The position numbers and the translations under genes are program-made. From contig JAPLPE010000035.1 of assembly GCA_026400355.1 (NCBI GenBank), positions 1 to 64,000 on the forward strand: a stretch of DNA of 64,000 nucleotides, written 5' to 3'. The stretch is from Rhodobacterales bacterium (GTDB taxonomy: Bacteria; Pseudomonadota; Alphaproteobacteria; Rhodobacterales; Rhodobacteraceae). This document shows positions 54,381 to 63,760 of the stretch, piece by piece. The notes under the pieces are model-generated. The model made no database searches, was not told the DNA's origin, and saw nothing but the letters and a program-made list of their open reading frames with translations. Within the stretch, counting starts at the first letter, position 1. Each line of letters opens with the position of its first letter.

Positions 54381-56813
54381 ATGCCCATCTCTGACCCCCT
54401 GCCCATCGACGCTGTCCTCCCCGCCCTCATCGCGGCGATCAGGGACCACGGACAGGCCGTCCTGCAGGCCCCGCCGGGTGCAGGCAAGACAACACGCGTC
54501 CCGCTCGCCATGCTGGACGCGGGCCTCACCCCCGGCCGGATCGTCATGCTCGAACCCCGCCGCCTCGCCGCCCGGGCTGCAGCCGAGCGCATGGCCCAGA
54601 CACTCGGCCAATCCACCGGCGAAACCGTAGGCTACCGAATGCGCGGCGAATCCCGCGTGGGCCCCGCGACAAGGATCGAGGTCGTGACCGAAGGCATCCT
54701 GACCCGGATGATCCAGTCCGACCCCGACCTGCCCGGCATCGGCGCGCTGCTCTTCGACGAATTCCATGAACGCTCGCTCAACGCCGACCTTGGGCTGGCG
54801 CTTGCGCTCGAGGTCCGCGCCGCCCTCCGCCCCGACCTCATCCTCCTTGCCATGTCGGCCACGCTCGACGCCGGCCCGGTCGCCGCACTGATGGGCAACG
54901 CCCCCGTCATCACCGCCGAAGGCCGCTCCTTTCCGGTGGACCTGATCTGGCGTGACCGTCCCCTCCCGCGTGACGCGCGTCTCGAAGTCGCCGTTGCCGA
55001 CCTGATCCTGTCGGCTCTGGCCGAAACGGAAGGTGGCATGCTCGTCTTCCTCCCTGGCGAAGGCGAAATCCGCCGCGTCCAATCCCTCCTTGTCCGCGAT
55101 CTGCCCACAGGCTGCGTGATCCGCCCGCTCTATGGCGCCATGCCCTTTGCTGAGCAGCGCGCCGCCGTCACCCCCGAACCCGGCGTGCGCAAGGTGGTCC
55201 TTGCCACCTCCATCGCCGAAACCTCGCTCACCCTCCCCGATATCCGCGTCGTCGTGGATGCAGGCCGCGCCCGGCGCGCCCGGTTCGATCCCGGCTCGGG
55301 CATGTCGCGCCTTGTCACAGAACGCGAGACCAAAGCCGAGGCGACCCAGCGCGCGGGCCGGGCAGGGCGGGTCGCCCCCGGCCGCTGCTACCGCCTCTGG
55401 ACGAAAGGAGAGGAAGGCGGCCTCGCCCCCTTTCCCCCGCCCGAAATCGCCGCCGCCGATCTCGCGGGCCTCGCCCTCGAACTCGCCCTCTGGGGCTCCG
55501 CCGACCTGTCCTTTCTCACCCTGCCACCCGAAGCAGCCCTCTCCGGCGCACGCGACCTGCTGACCGCTCTCGGCGCCCTCGACGCTGGCGGACGCATCAC
55601 CGCCCACGGCCGGCAACTCGCCAGCCAGCCGCTCCATCCCCGCCTCGCCCATATGCTCGTTATCGCTGGCCGCAGTGCCGTGCCGATGGCCGCACTCCTC
55701 GCCGAACGGGACCCCCTCCGGGGTGCGGGCACCGACCTGACACTCCGCCTCTACGCCATCGCACACGGCCACAGGGGCCAAGGCTCCGCCGACCCCGGCA
55801 CGCTCGACCGCATCCGGGCAGAATCCAAACGCCTTGCCAAAGGCCAAAGCGACAAACCCGCCTTCACCCCCGGCGCATTGGCGGCGCTCGCCTATCCCGA
55901 CCGCATCGGCCTTCGCCGTCCGGGGGACGAACCACGTTATATCCTCTCTGGCGGCAAGGGCGCCGTCATGCCCGCCACTGATCCGCTCGCCAACGAACGC
56001 CTCATCGTCGCCACCGACCTCGACGGCGACACCCGAGAGGCGCGGATCAGGGTCGCCGCCGCGCTGGCCGAAGCCGACCTGCGGCGCCTTTGCGGCGACC
56101 AGATCACCGCCGCCACCACCTGCCTCTGGTCCCACCGCGAAGGCCGCGTGCAGACCCGCCGGCAGGAACGTTTCGGCGCACTCATCCTCTCCGATCAGGT
56201 CTGGCCCGAGGCCGCACCCGAAGACGTCGCACGCGCCATGCTCGACGGTGTCCGCGACCTTGGCCTCACGCTCACCGGCGCGGCGGCGCGGCTTCGCACC
56301 CGCGTCGAACTCGTCCGGGCGGGCGGTGCAGACCTGCCCGACATGACCGACGCTACCCTGATGGAAACGCTCGAAGACTGGCTCCTCCCCCATATGGGCA
56401 GCATCCGCACGGCAGACGCGTGGAAACGCTTCGACCTTCTTCCCGCGCTGCGTGCCATGCTCGACTGGAATCAGGCCCGGCTGCTTGACCGCGCCGCTCC
56501 CCCGGCGTTCCAAACCCCGCTCGGCCGTCATATCCCCATCGACTATGACGGCCCCGGCCCGGGGATCGAGGTGCGCCTGCAGGAAATGTTCGGCGTCACC
56601 ACCCATCCGACCGTCGGCCGCACGCCACTCCGTGTCACGCTCCTCTCGCCCCGCGGCCACCCGTTGCAGGTCACAACCGATCTGCCCGGCTTCTGGGCCT
56701 CCAGCTATGCCGATGTCTGCCGCGACATGCGCGGCCGCTACCCCCGCCACCCCTGGCCCGAAGATCCGACCCTCGCCGAACCCACCCTGCGGGCCAAACC
56801 GCGCGGCACTTGA
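54381..56813 (+). CDS. hrpB: ATP-dependent RNA helicase HrpB
   Basis: DExH-box RNA helicase of the HrpA/HrpB family, 810 residues, the family length. Walker A APPGAGKTTR at 30-39, Walker B in LLFDEFHERSLN, SAT motif in LAMSATLD, C-terminal helicase motif AGRAGRVAPGRCYRLW. The C-terminal HrpB domain includes RVELVRAGGADLPDM. ATG at 54381 fits the family; an in-frame open stretch to 54144 is unsupported. Its role in RNA metabolism is poorly known. Confidence 0.95.
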   Translation: MPISDPLPIDAVLPALIAAIRDHGQAVLQAPPGAGKTTRVPLAMLDAGLTPGRIVMLEPRRLAARAAAERMAQTLGQSTGETVGYRMRGESRVGPATRIEVVTEGILTRMIQSDPDLPGIGALLFDEFHERSLNADLGLALALEVRAALRPDLILLAMSATLDAGPVAALMGNAPVITAEGRSFPVDLIWRDRPLPRDARLEVAVADLILSALAETEGGMLVFLPGEGEIRRVQSLLVRDLPTGCVIRPLYGAMPFAEQRAAVTPEPGVRKVVLATSIAETSLTLPDIRVVVDAGRARRARFDPGSGMSRLVTERETKAEATQRAGRAGRVAPGRCYRLWTKGEEGGLAPFPPPEIAAADLAGLALELALWGSADLSFLTLPPEAALSGARDLLTALGALDAGGRITAHGRQLASQPLHPRLAHMLVIAGRSAVPMAALLAERDPLRGAGTDLTLRLYAIAHGHRGQGSADPGTLDRIRAESKRLAKGQSDKPAFTPGALAALAYPDRIGLRRPGDEPRYILSGGKGAVMPATDPLANERLIVATDLDGDTREARIRVAAALAEADLRRLCGDQITAATTCLWSHREGRVQTRRQERFGALILSDQVWPEAAPEDVARAMLDGVRDLGLTLTGAAARLRTRVELVRAGGADLPDMTDATLMETLEDWLLPHMGSIRTADAWKRFDLLPALRAMLDWNQARLLDRAAPPAFQTPLGRHIPIDYDGPGPGIEVRLQEMFGVTTHPTVGRTPLRVTLLSPRGHPLQVTTDLPGFWASSYADVCRDMRGRYPRHPWPEDPTLAEPTLRAKPRGT

Positions 56814-56843
56814 TCAGAAAGGGCAGGGGGGTATCATCCGCAC

Positions 56844-57125
56844 ATGGTGTTCGATCTCGGTGAAGTCATGCGAAGAAAGGAAGAGCGGGAGTCAGCCCGC
56901 ATTCTTGCCTTCGAATTCGCCTTCAACGTCCGCTGGGCCCGCCTTGTCGGCGATGCAATGGGCCTTGATGGCAAGACCATCGCCCTGCAGGTCGCCGAAC
57001 GCCCCGTCGAAGCGGTCTTTGAAAGCCTGAATGCAGACCCCCACCTCGTGCTGCAAATGCGGATTGAAGCGGACCGTCAGGTCCGCGCCGAACACGGCAA
57101 CCCCGAACCCTACCGCATGGCCTGA
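56844..57125 (+). CDS. conserved-looking 93-residue protein
   Basis: Begins MVFDLGEVMRRKEERESARI and contains FNVRWARLVGDAMGLDGKTI and ends GNPEPYRMA. It is helical and hydrophilic, without signal peptide or membrane segment. No family is recognised. It starts 30 bases after hrpB, with GGGGGG upstream, and converges with gnd 33 bases away. The codon use is normal for the region. Confidence 0.65.
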   Translation: MVFDLGEVMRRKEERESARILAFEFAFNVRWARLVGDAMGLDGKTIALQVAERPVEAVFESLNADPHLVLQMRIEADRQVRAEHGNPEPYRMA

Positions 57126-57158
57126 CCCGCCCCAGCCCGCCGCCTGTAACCCCCCGCC

Positions 57159-58571
57159 CTAATCCGCCCAGGGCCCGTGCTGCCCCTTGGCCCCGTCGAG
57201 CCGTTCAAACCCGTGTCGGCCAAAGAAATCCCGCTGCGCCTGAATCAGGTCCGCCGTCCCACGCGCCTGCGCCATCGTGTCGAGCCAGCCCACCGCCCCG
57301 GCCAGCGCCGGAACCGGATAGCCGCCCGCAATCGCCGCCGCCACGACCTGCCGCAGCGCGGGCAGGTTGGCTTGCAGCCGTGCCACGAAGGCCGGCGCAA
57401 AGATCAGCTGCCCCTCGGGCATCTCGCCCCGGAACGCCGCCGAAATGTCGTCGAGCAGCGCCGACCGGATGATGCATCCCGCCCGCCAGATTTCCGCGAC
57501 CCGCGCATTGTCCAAGGCCCAGCGGTAATTCGCACTCGCTGCCGCCATCAGGCGGAACCCCTGCGCATAGGCCGCAATCCGCGCCGTCAGCAGCGCGCCC
57601 TCAAGCTGCGCTTCTGTCAGTGTCAGCGCCTTGCGTGGCGTGGCAAGGATCGTCTCGCCCGCCGTTCGCGCCGTCTTTTCCGAAGACCAGCCCCGCGCTC
57701 CTACACCGGCCTCGATCACCGACGCCGACTGCCCCAGCGCCAACGCCTCGATCACCGTCCAGCGCCCCGTGCCCTTCTGCCCGGCCGAATCCATGATGAC
57801 ATCGACAACAGGCAGACCCGTCACTTTGTCCTGCGCCTGCAGGATGATACCCGTGATCTCGACCAGATAGGACTTGAGCGCACCCTTGTCCCAGGCTTCG
57901 AACACCTTGCCGATGTCGGCAGGTTCCATCCCCATACCGCGCCGCATGATCCCATAGATTTCCGCGATCATCTGCATGTCGGCATATTCGATGCCGTTAT
58001 GCACGGTCTTTACGAAATGCCCCGCCCCATCCGGACCCAGATGTGCCGCGCAAGGCGCATCGTTGAACCGCGCCGCGATCGCCTCGAGCACCGGGCGAAT
58101 GCCATCAAAGACCGCAGGCGTGCCGCCCGCCATGATCGACGGCCCGTGCCGCGCCCCTTCCTCGCCTCCGGATACACCCATCCCAAGATAGGCCAGCCCC
58201 GCCGCCTCGACCCGTGTCGTCCGGGCGCGGGTGTCATGGAAATCGGCATTGCCCGCGTCGATGATCGTATCCCCGAGCGAAAGAAGCGGGATCAGCGCGT
58301 TGATGCACTCATCCACTGCCGCCCCCGCCTGCACCATCAGGATGATCGCCCGGGGTGCGGCCATCGCCCCCGCCATCGCAGCAAGGCTGTCATGCGCCAC
58401 CGCCTTTGTCGCCAGCCCCTCGGCCTGCGCCTCGGTCACAAAGGCTGCGATCCGGTCAGGCGACCGGTTCGACACATGCAGCGCAAAACCCTTCTCCAGA
58501 ATGTTCAGCGCCAGCGCGCTGCCCATCGTCCCAAGGCCATATAGGCCCAGATGCGCAAGAGTCGAAGTCAT
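57159..58571 (-). CDS. gnd: 6-phosphogluconate dehydrogenase (decarboxylating)
   Basis: Oxidative pentose phosphate enzyme: 6-phosphogluconate to ribulose-5-phosphate with NADP. The 470 residues have LYGLGTMGSALALNILEKG, the strongly conserved VSGGEEGARHGPSIMAGG and the catalytic Lys/Asn/Glu in GHFVKTVHNGIEYADMQMI. It ends with a C-terminal ALAQSASVIEAGVGARGW- and domain typical of the long form. ATG at 58571. Divergent from the Nudix gene. No other pentose phosphate gene adjoins. Confidence 0.95.
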   Translation of the reverse strand: MTSTLAHLGLYGLGTMGSALALNILEKGFALHVSNRSPDRIAAFVTEAQAEGLATKAVAHDSLAAMAGAMAAPRAIILMVQAGAAVDECINALIPLLSLGDTIIDAGNADFHDTRARTTRVEAAGLAYLGMGVSGGEEGARHGPSIMAGGTPAVFDGIRPVLEAIAARFNDAPCAAHLGPDGAGHFVKTVHNGIEYADMQMIAEIYGIMRRGMGMEPADIGKVFEAWDKGALKSYLVEITGIILQAQDKVTGLPVVDVIMDSAGQKGTGRWTVIEALALGQSASVIEAGVGARGWSSEKTARTAGETILATPRKALTLTEAQLEGALLTARIAAYAQGFRLMAAASANYRWALDNARVAEIWRAGCIIRSALLDDISAAFRGEMPEGQLIFAPAFVARLQANLPALRQVVAAAIAGGYPVPALAGAVGWLDTMAQARGTADLIQAQRDFFGRHGFERLDGAKGQHGPWAD

Positions 58572-58721
58572 GCCATGCCCCCAGAGCGGTGTTCTTCGGG
58601 CAGATGTGTAACGCGCCGGGCTCAGACTGCAACGGGATACCGCTGCATACCGTATGAGGGTTTGATATTGGCCCTTGTCGGGCTAACCTCCCCCACACAA
58701 AACAAACGCAGACAGGCTCCG

Positions 58722-59174
58722 ATGTCCCCCCGCTCCAACACGGCCCGCAAGCCCGTGGCCTTCAGACACGCCATGCCGCTGCATTCGCAGCTTGCGGCGT
58801 TGTGCTGGCGCGAGACCGAACAAGGGCGCGAGGTTCTGCTGGTCACCTCGTCCACCGGGCGCTGGATCCTGCCCAAGGGCTGGCCGATCAGCGGAAGAAG
58901 CGCGCCCTTCGCCGCCAAGACCGAAGCCTGGGAAGAGGCCGGGGTCAAGAAGGGCAAGGTCGGCCGCCGCGCTCTGGGCAGCTACATGACAACCAAACGA
59001 TCCCCTTCCGGCGACGAAGAGCCCTGCCTTCTCAAGGTCTACGCGATCCGCGTGCAAGAGACGGTCGACATCTATCCAGAGGCCCGAAACCGCGACCGGA
59101 TCTGGGTCAAACCCGAAATTGCCGCGCGCATGGTCGACGAAGACGGCTTGCGCGACATATTTGCCAAAGTCTGA
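58722..59174 (+). CDS. Nudix-like hydrolase with a divergent Nudix box
   Basis: A 150-residue protein of the Nudix superfamily resembling the LPKGWP subgroup of diphosphoinositol-type hydrolases. The box ILPKGWPISGRSAPFAAKTE followed by AWEEAGV runs over 49-75; Arg59 replaces the first Glu and Thr67 the Arg of REUxEE, while TEAWEEAG keeps two Glu. ATG at 58722. Activity is uncertain though the EE pair remains. Divergent from gnd. Confidence 0.8.
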   Translation: MSPRSNTARKPVAFRHAMPLHSQLAALCWRETEQGREVLLVTSSTGRWILPKGWPISGRSAPFAAKTEAWEEAGVKKGKVGRRALGSYMTTKRSPSGDEEPCLLKVYAIRVQETVDIYPEARNRDRIWVKPEIAARMVDEDGLRDIFAKV

Positions 59175-59255
59175 AATCGCTTTAGCCTGACATGATGTTG
59201 TCGTGAGTCTGGTCCTTTGATCAGACTCTGTTGTTCAGTACGGAGTTTTCGACCT

Positions 59256-60071
59256 ATGTCACCGCCAGACGATCATGGGCTTCCGCCCCGAAAGGATCAG
59301 GCCACCGTCATCGGCGATGCAGGTCCGGATTCGGGCGACGAATGGGATGAGTTCGAGGACGAGGACGCCGCCGACGACGAGTTCGGGCACGACAGCCCGG
59401 CCGCGGCCGCCGAGGAAGGCACAGCCGCCCCGGTCAGGAAACGCCGCCGCCTGCGCCGCAAACCTCCGGTCGAGCGGAAAAAACTCTCCACAATGCTCGA
59501 AGAGATCGGGGCCGATACCACCCGCGAACGCATTTCGGTGGCCGACCTGATCAACGCGATGGACGCACGCGCCTTTGGCGCGCTCCTCCTGATCTTTGCC
59601 TTTCCCAATGCCCTTCCCGCCCCGCCGGGCACGTCAGGGATCCTTGGCCTGCCGCTGCTTTATCTTGCCGCGCAGATGATGCTGGGCCGCAAGCCCTGGC
59701 TGCCCAAACTGATTGCGGCCCGCTCGATGGCAAGGTCGGATTTCGTCGGGCTGGTGGACCGCGTGAACCCCTGGCTTCACTGGGCCGACAGATTCATGGC
59801 CCCCCGCCTGCAATTTCTCGTGACGCCCCGCGCCGAACAGGCGCTCGGCGCATTTGTCCTGATCCTCGCCACCGTCCTTGTCCTGCCGATCCCGCTTGGC
59901 AACATGCTGCCCGCCTTTGCCATCTGCATGATCGCTCTGGGCATTCTGGAAAGCGACGGACTTTGGGTCAGCATCGGCATCGCGATCGGCATCGGTGCGC
60001 TGATCATCGCATGGGCTGTCGTTTACGCGCTGATCCGGGCGACCATCTTCCTCATCGTCCGGGCGTTCTAG
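59256..60071 (+). CDS. exoD: ExoD family membrane protein with acidic N-terminus
   Basis: A 271-residue protein related to ExoD, needed for exopolysaccharide production and symbiosis in Rhizobium. Residues about 15-60 are acidic and disordered (DEWDEFEDEDAADDE), then RKRRRLRRKPP, and the membrane part begins at LLLIFAFPNALPAPPGT. TTG at 59217 would extend it; ATG at 59256 has GGAG ten bases before. It is 80 bases before trkH. The E-D-rich tail is unusual but the function here is unknown. Confidence 0.82.
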   Translation: MSPPDDHGLPPRKDQATVIGDAGPDSGDEWDEFEDEDAADDEFGHDSPAAAAEEGTAAPVRKRRRLRRKPPVERKKLSTMLEEIGADTTRERISVADLINAMDARAFGALLLIFAFPNALPAPPGTSGILGLPLLYLAAQMMLGRKPWLPKLIAARSMARSDFVGLVDRVNPWLHWADRFMAPRLQFLVTPRAEQALGAFVLILATVLVLPIPLGNMLPAFAICMIALGILESDGLWVSIGIAIGIGALIIAWAVVYALIRATIFLIVRAF

Positions 60072-60151
60072 GGGCGTGGCAGGGCGAGTGGACAAGGCCA
60101 GCGCCCAAGCGTAACGATCCCGTGGAACCAGACAACCCGGACAGGGGCAGA

Positions 60152-61687
60152 ATGCCAGCCGACAAGGCCCGCAGCAACGTCGCAAGGGGACGCCGGGACG
60201 CCCGCCCGCCCGGGCAGCCATTGCAGGGCAGCACGGGCCTTGTCGACCTGCGGCCCATCGCATTTGTCCTTGGCCGTATCCTCGTCCTTCTGGCCGCGAT
60301 GATGCTTGTGCCGACCCTCGTCGACATGCTGGACGAAGCCCCCGACAGTGATGCGTTTCTGCAATCGGCCCTGATCACCTCCTTCGTCGGCATCCTCCTG
60401 TCGCTCGCCACCAGCAACGCGCTGAAACAGGGCCTCGATGCCCGTCAGGCATACCTTCTGACCTTTGCAATCTGGGTGATCGTGCCGATGTTCGGCGCCT
60501 TGCCATTCTACTTCGGCCCGCCCTTCCTCGGCCTGACAGATGCCTATTTCGAGGCCGTGTCGGGCATCACCACCACCGGAGCCTCTGTCATCGTCGGGCT
60601 GGATGACCTGCCGGCCGGCATCAACCTCTGGCGCGGCATCCTGAACTGGCTTGGCGGCCTCGGGATCGCCGTCGTGGCGATGATCTTCCTGCCCGTCATG
60701 CGGGTAGGCGGCATGCAGTTCTTCCGCACCGAAGCTTTCGACACGATGGGTAAACTGATGCCCCGCGTGGCCGATATCGCGTGGTCCCTCGTCGTGGTCT
60801 ATGTCGGTCTCTCGGTGCTGGCGATCATGACCTACCGGGTGCTCGGGATGACCGGGCTTGATGCGGCGGTCATGGGCATGGCCTCGCTCTCTACGGGTGG
60901 CTTCGCCCCAACAGATGTTTCCTTTGGCAAGTATCCGGGGGCGGCCGAATATGCCGGGGTCATCTTCATGATCCTCGGAAGTCTGCCCTTTATCCTCTAC
61001 GTCCAGATGACCAGTGGTCAGATCCGCCCCATCTTCCGCGATCCGCAGGTCCGCGCCTTCCTGGTCTGGCTTGGGCTGGCCGTCGTTCTCGTGACGATAT
61101 GGCGCCTCGATACCTCAAGGATGGAGCTTGAGCCCGCCTTTCGCGAAACCCTCTTCAACCTCACCTCGATCATGACCGGGACCGGCTTCTTCTCGGGTAC
61201 ATTTCCCACCTGGGAAGGTTTCGCGATGGTCGTGGCCTTCGTCGTTGGAATGATCGGCGGCTGCACGGGGTCAAGCTCCGGGGCGATTTCCGTCTTCCGC
61301 GTCCAACTGGCGGGCCGCGCGCTCGCCAACCAGATCCGCCTGATCCAAAGCCCGCATCGCGTCGACCCGATCCGCTATGCCGGCCGCACCGTCGAAAACG
61401 ACGTGATCGACACGCTCATGCTTTTCATCTCGGGCTATATCCTGACCATCGGCGTCCTCAGCGTCGCGATGACGCTGACTGGCATGGACATGACGTCAAG
61501 CCTGATGGCGACATGGACCTCGCTGGGCAACATCGGTTACGCCTACGGCCCGATGGTTGCAGCCACGGGCACCTTCGACAGCCTGCCCGAAACAGCCAAA
61601 TGGCTGATGATCCTCGCCATGATCCTCGGCCGCCTGGGTCTTCTCACACTCCTCGTGCTGGTCCTGCCACGCTTCTGGCTTCGCTAG
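60152..61687 (+). CDS. trkH: Trk-type potassium uptake protein TrkH
   Basis: Membrane subunit of Trk/Ktr potassium uptake. The 511 residues from ATG 60152 have the four P-loop-like repeats, e.g. FEAVSGITTTGASVIVGLDD, MASLSTGGFAPTD, LTSIMTGTGFFSGTFP and ATWTSLGNIGYAYGP with Gly residues in the selectivity filter. The 30-residue N-terminal part is basic and its exact start is uncertain. It follows exoD and precedes a Kef-type antiporter on the same strand. No TrkA gene is adjacent. Confidence 0.9.
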   Translation: MPADKARSNVARGRRDARPPGQPLQGSTGLVDLRPIAFVLGRILVLLAAMMLVPTLVDMLDEAPDSDAFLQSALITSFVGILLSLATSNALKQGLDARQAYLLTFAIWVIVPMFGALPFYFGPPFLGLTDAYFEAVSGITTTGASVIVGLDDLPAGINLWRGILNWLGGLGIAVVAMIFLPVMRVGGMQFFRTEAFDTMGKLMPRVADIAWSLVVVYVGLSVLAIMTYRVLGMTGLDAAVMGMASLSTGGFAPTDVSFGKYPGAAEYAGVIFMILGSLPFILYVQMTSGQIRPIFRDPQVRAFLVWLGLAVVLVTIWRLDTSRMELEPAFRETLFNLTSIMTGTGFFSGTFPTWEGFAMVVAFVVGMIGGCTGSSSGAISVFRVQLAGRALANQIRLIQSPHRVDPIRYAGRTVENDVIDTLMLFISGYILTIGVLSVAMTLTGMDMTSSLMATWTSLGNIGYAYGPMVAATGTFDSLPETAKWLMILAMILGRLGLLTLLVLVLPRFWLR

Positions 61688-61706
61688 AAGCATGACCCTG
61701 CCGGCA

Positions 61707-61729
61707 AAAGCGTCGTCTCCTGACGCTTT
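61707..61729 (+). terminator. Hairpin after trkH
   Basis: AAAGCGTC at 61707-61714 pairs with GACGCTTT at 61722-61729 around GTCTCCT, 20 bases after the trkH stop. The TTT at its 3' side gives partial terminator character. Confidence 0.5.
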
Positions 61730-61802
61730 CCGCCAGCCCGTCTGGACGACCGGCCAATCTTCCCCTTAACCTTTCCCGACGATCCCCCGAAAGGAACCCC
61801 CA

Positions 61803-63584
61803 ATGGCCACAGAACATGTCGCAAGCGGCCCCGATCTGATCTCTGTCGTGATCCTGCTCGCCGCGGCAGTAGTCGCCGTGCCCATCTTCAAACGGCTGGG
61901 TCTCGGCTCGGTGCTTGGCTACCTCGCGGCGGGCCTTGTGATCGGTCCCTTCGGCCTTGGCTTCTTCAACGACCCTGAAACCATCCTCCACGTCGCCGAA
62001 CTCGGCGTCGTCATGTTCCTTTTCCTGATCGGGCTGGAAATGGAACCTTCCCGCCTGTGGTCCCTCCGCCACCAGATCTTTGGCCTGGGCCTCGCGCAGG
62101 TGCTGGTCAGCATGGCCCTCCTGTCGCTCGTGGGCATCAGCCTGGGCTATCCCGTGGGCACCTCGCTTATCGCCGGCGCGGGTTTCGTGCTGACCTCGAC
62201 GGCCATCGTCATCCAGATGCTTGAAGAACGCGGCGACCTCTCCAAATCCAAAGGCCAGAAGGTCATGTCGGTCCTCCTGCTCGAAGACATGGCCATCGTC
62301 CCGTTGCTGGCCCTCGTGGCCTTTCTCGCCCCCGGCGGCGCCGACCTCACGTTCGTCCAGCGCCTGACTGGCGTGGCCATCGGCCTTGGCGCGATCATAG
62401 GTCTCGTCCTTGCCGGGCGCTATCTGCTCAACCCCTTCTTCCGCCTCCTCGCCAACGCCCACGCGCGCGAGGTGATGACCGCCGCCGCCCTGCTTGTCGT
62501 CATCGGCGCGGCGCTTGCCATGCAGTTCGGCGGCCTCTCCACCGCGATGGGGGCCTTTCTCGCCGGGGTACTGCTGTCCGAATCCACCTTCCGCCATCAA
62601 CTCGAAGCCGATGTCGAACCCTTCCGCGGCATCCTCCTCGGCCTTTTCTTCATCGCCGTCGGCATGTCGCTCGACCTGACAGTGATCCTCGCCAACTGGC
62701 AACTGGTCCTGATCTCGGTTCTGGCCTTCATGGTGCTCAAGTCTATTGCGATCTACGGCACCGCCTGGGCCTTCGGGTCCGACCATGTCGAAGCCCTCGA
62801 ACGCATGGTCCTGATGGGCCATGGCGGCGAATTCGCCTTCGTTCTCTACGCCGCTGCCCTCGCCGTCGGCCTGCTCGATCCCACCGGCTCGGCGGTGCTG
62901 ACCGCCATCATCATCATCTCCATGGCGCTCACCCCGCTCAAGATGATGCTGCACGACCGCCTTGTCCCCAAACCTGTCAAGTCGACCGACGGGATGGAGG
63001 CCCCCGACGGCCTGTCAAACTCCGTCCTCCTGATCGGTTTCGGCCGCTTCGGCCAGATCGTGAGCCAGCCCTTGCTGGCGCGCGGCTATTCGATATCGGT
63101 TCTTGATACCGACACCGACATGATCCGCGTCGCGGACAGGATGGGATTCAAGGTCCATTTCGGCGATGGCGCGCGCCTTGACATCCTGCAAGCTGCCGGG
63201 GCCGAAACCGCCCGCGTGATCCTGATCTGCATTGATGATCAAGAGGCCGCGACACGCATCGCCCAACTCATTAAGGCCGAATACCCGCTCACCCCCGTCT
63301 TTGCCCGCGCCTATGACCGCGCCCATGCGCTGGCCCTGATCCGCGCCGGGGCGGATTATCAGCTGCGCGAAACGATGGAATCTGCCCTGACCTTCAGTGT
63401 CCACACGCTCGACTATCTCGGCGACACCGAAGACACCATCGAACAGGTTCTTGACGAGGTGCGCCGCCGCGATGCCGAACGCCTCGCGATGCAACTGACA
63501 GGCGACATCACCTCGGGCCGCGAACTCCTCCTCTCGAACCTCCCCCCCGAAAAACCGGGCATGACAGACCCGAAACCCGCCTGA
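61803..63584 (+). CDS. CPA2 potassium/proton antiporter with RCK domain (KefB/KefC-like)
   Basis: A 593-residue monovalent cation:proton antiporter-2. The membrane part has about 12 helices (to about 385) and the motif FLFLIGLEMEPSRLW. The C-terminal TrkA-N/RCK domain has NSVLLIGFGRFGQIVSQPLL near 400-420 and VLDTDTDMIRVADRMGFKVHF with the NAD-binding Asp. It is a separate transcript from trkH, with a hairpin between. Potassium efflux under glutathione control is the E. coli paradigm, not proven here. Confidence 0.92.
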   Translation: MATEHVASGPDLISVVILLAAAVVAVPIFKRLGLGSVLGYLAAGLVIGPFGLGFFNDPETILHVAELGVVMFLFLIGLEMEPSRLWSLRHQIFGLGLAQVLVSMALLSLVGISLGYPVGTSLIAGAGFVLTSTAIVIQMLEERGDLSKSKGQKVMSVLLLEDMAIVPLLALVAFLAPGGADLTFVQRLTGVAIGLGAIIGLVLAGRYLLNPFFRLLANAHAREVMTAAALLVVIGAALAMQFGGLSTAMGAFLAGVLLSESTFRHQLEADVEPFRGILLGLFFIAVGMSLDLTVILANWQLVLISVLAFMVLKSIAIYGTAWAFGSDHVEALERMVLMGHGGEFAFVLYAAALAVGLLDPTGSAVLTAIIIISMALTPLKMMLHDRLVPKPVKSTDGMEAPDGLSNSVLLIGFGRFGQIVSQPLLARGYSISVLDTDTDMIRVADRMGFKVHFGDGARLDILQAAGAETARVILICIDDQEAATRIAQLIKAEYPLTPVFARAYDRAHALALIRAGADYQLRETMESALTFSVHTLDYLGDTEDTIEQVLDEVRRRDAERLAMQLTGDITSGRELLLSNLPPEKPGMTDPKPA

Positions 63585-63593
63585 ACGAAAAAG

Positions 63594-63616
63594 GGCGGAC
63601 CCCTGGTCCGCCGATT
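63594..63616 (+). terminator. Terminator after the Kef-like gene
   Basis: GGCGGACC at 63594-63601 pairs perfectly with GGTCCGCC at 63605-63612 around CCT, then GATTT. It lies 10 bases after the antiporter stop. Confidence 0.7.
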
Positions 63617-63760
63617 TGCCGTCTCTCATCGACTTATTCCACATGAAAGAACGTCATAAATTTTTGAATTATAATGATTTATTCAAGTCATTGATTGCAA
63701 CCCGTCTCAATAAAGCTCAGACAGTGGCGTCGTTCATGGTAGGACGGAGGGTGGGATACA
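63617..63760. other. AT-rich gap before the integrase remnant
   Basis: An AT-rich segment at about 63653-63695 breaks the high G+C of the flanks, which suggests it belongs to the mobile-element remnant. No tRNA gene or long direct repeat that might be an attachment site was recognised. The other end of the element is outside the window. Confidence 0.4.

Noticed and set aside
54201-56750. 849-residue open frame antisense to hrpB
   Set aside because: It is the high-G+C shadow of hrpB: no known motif and low-complexity Gly/Glu-rich content.
57177-58544. 455-residue open frame antisense to gnd
   Set aside because: Shadow of the 6-phosphogluconate dehydrogenase; Arg-rich and unlike any family.
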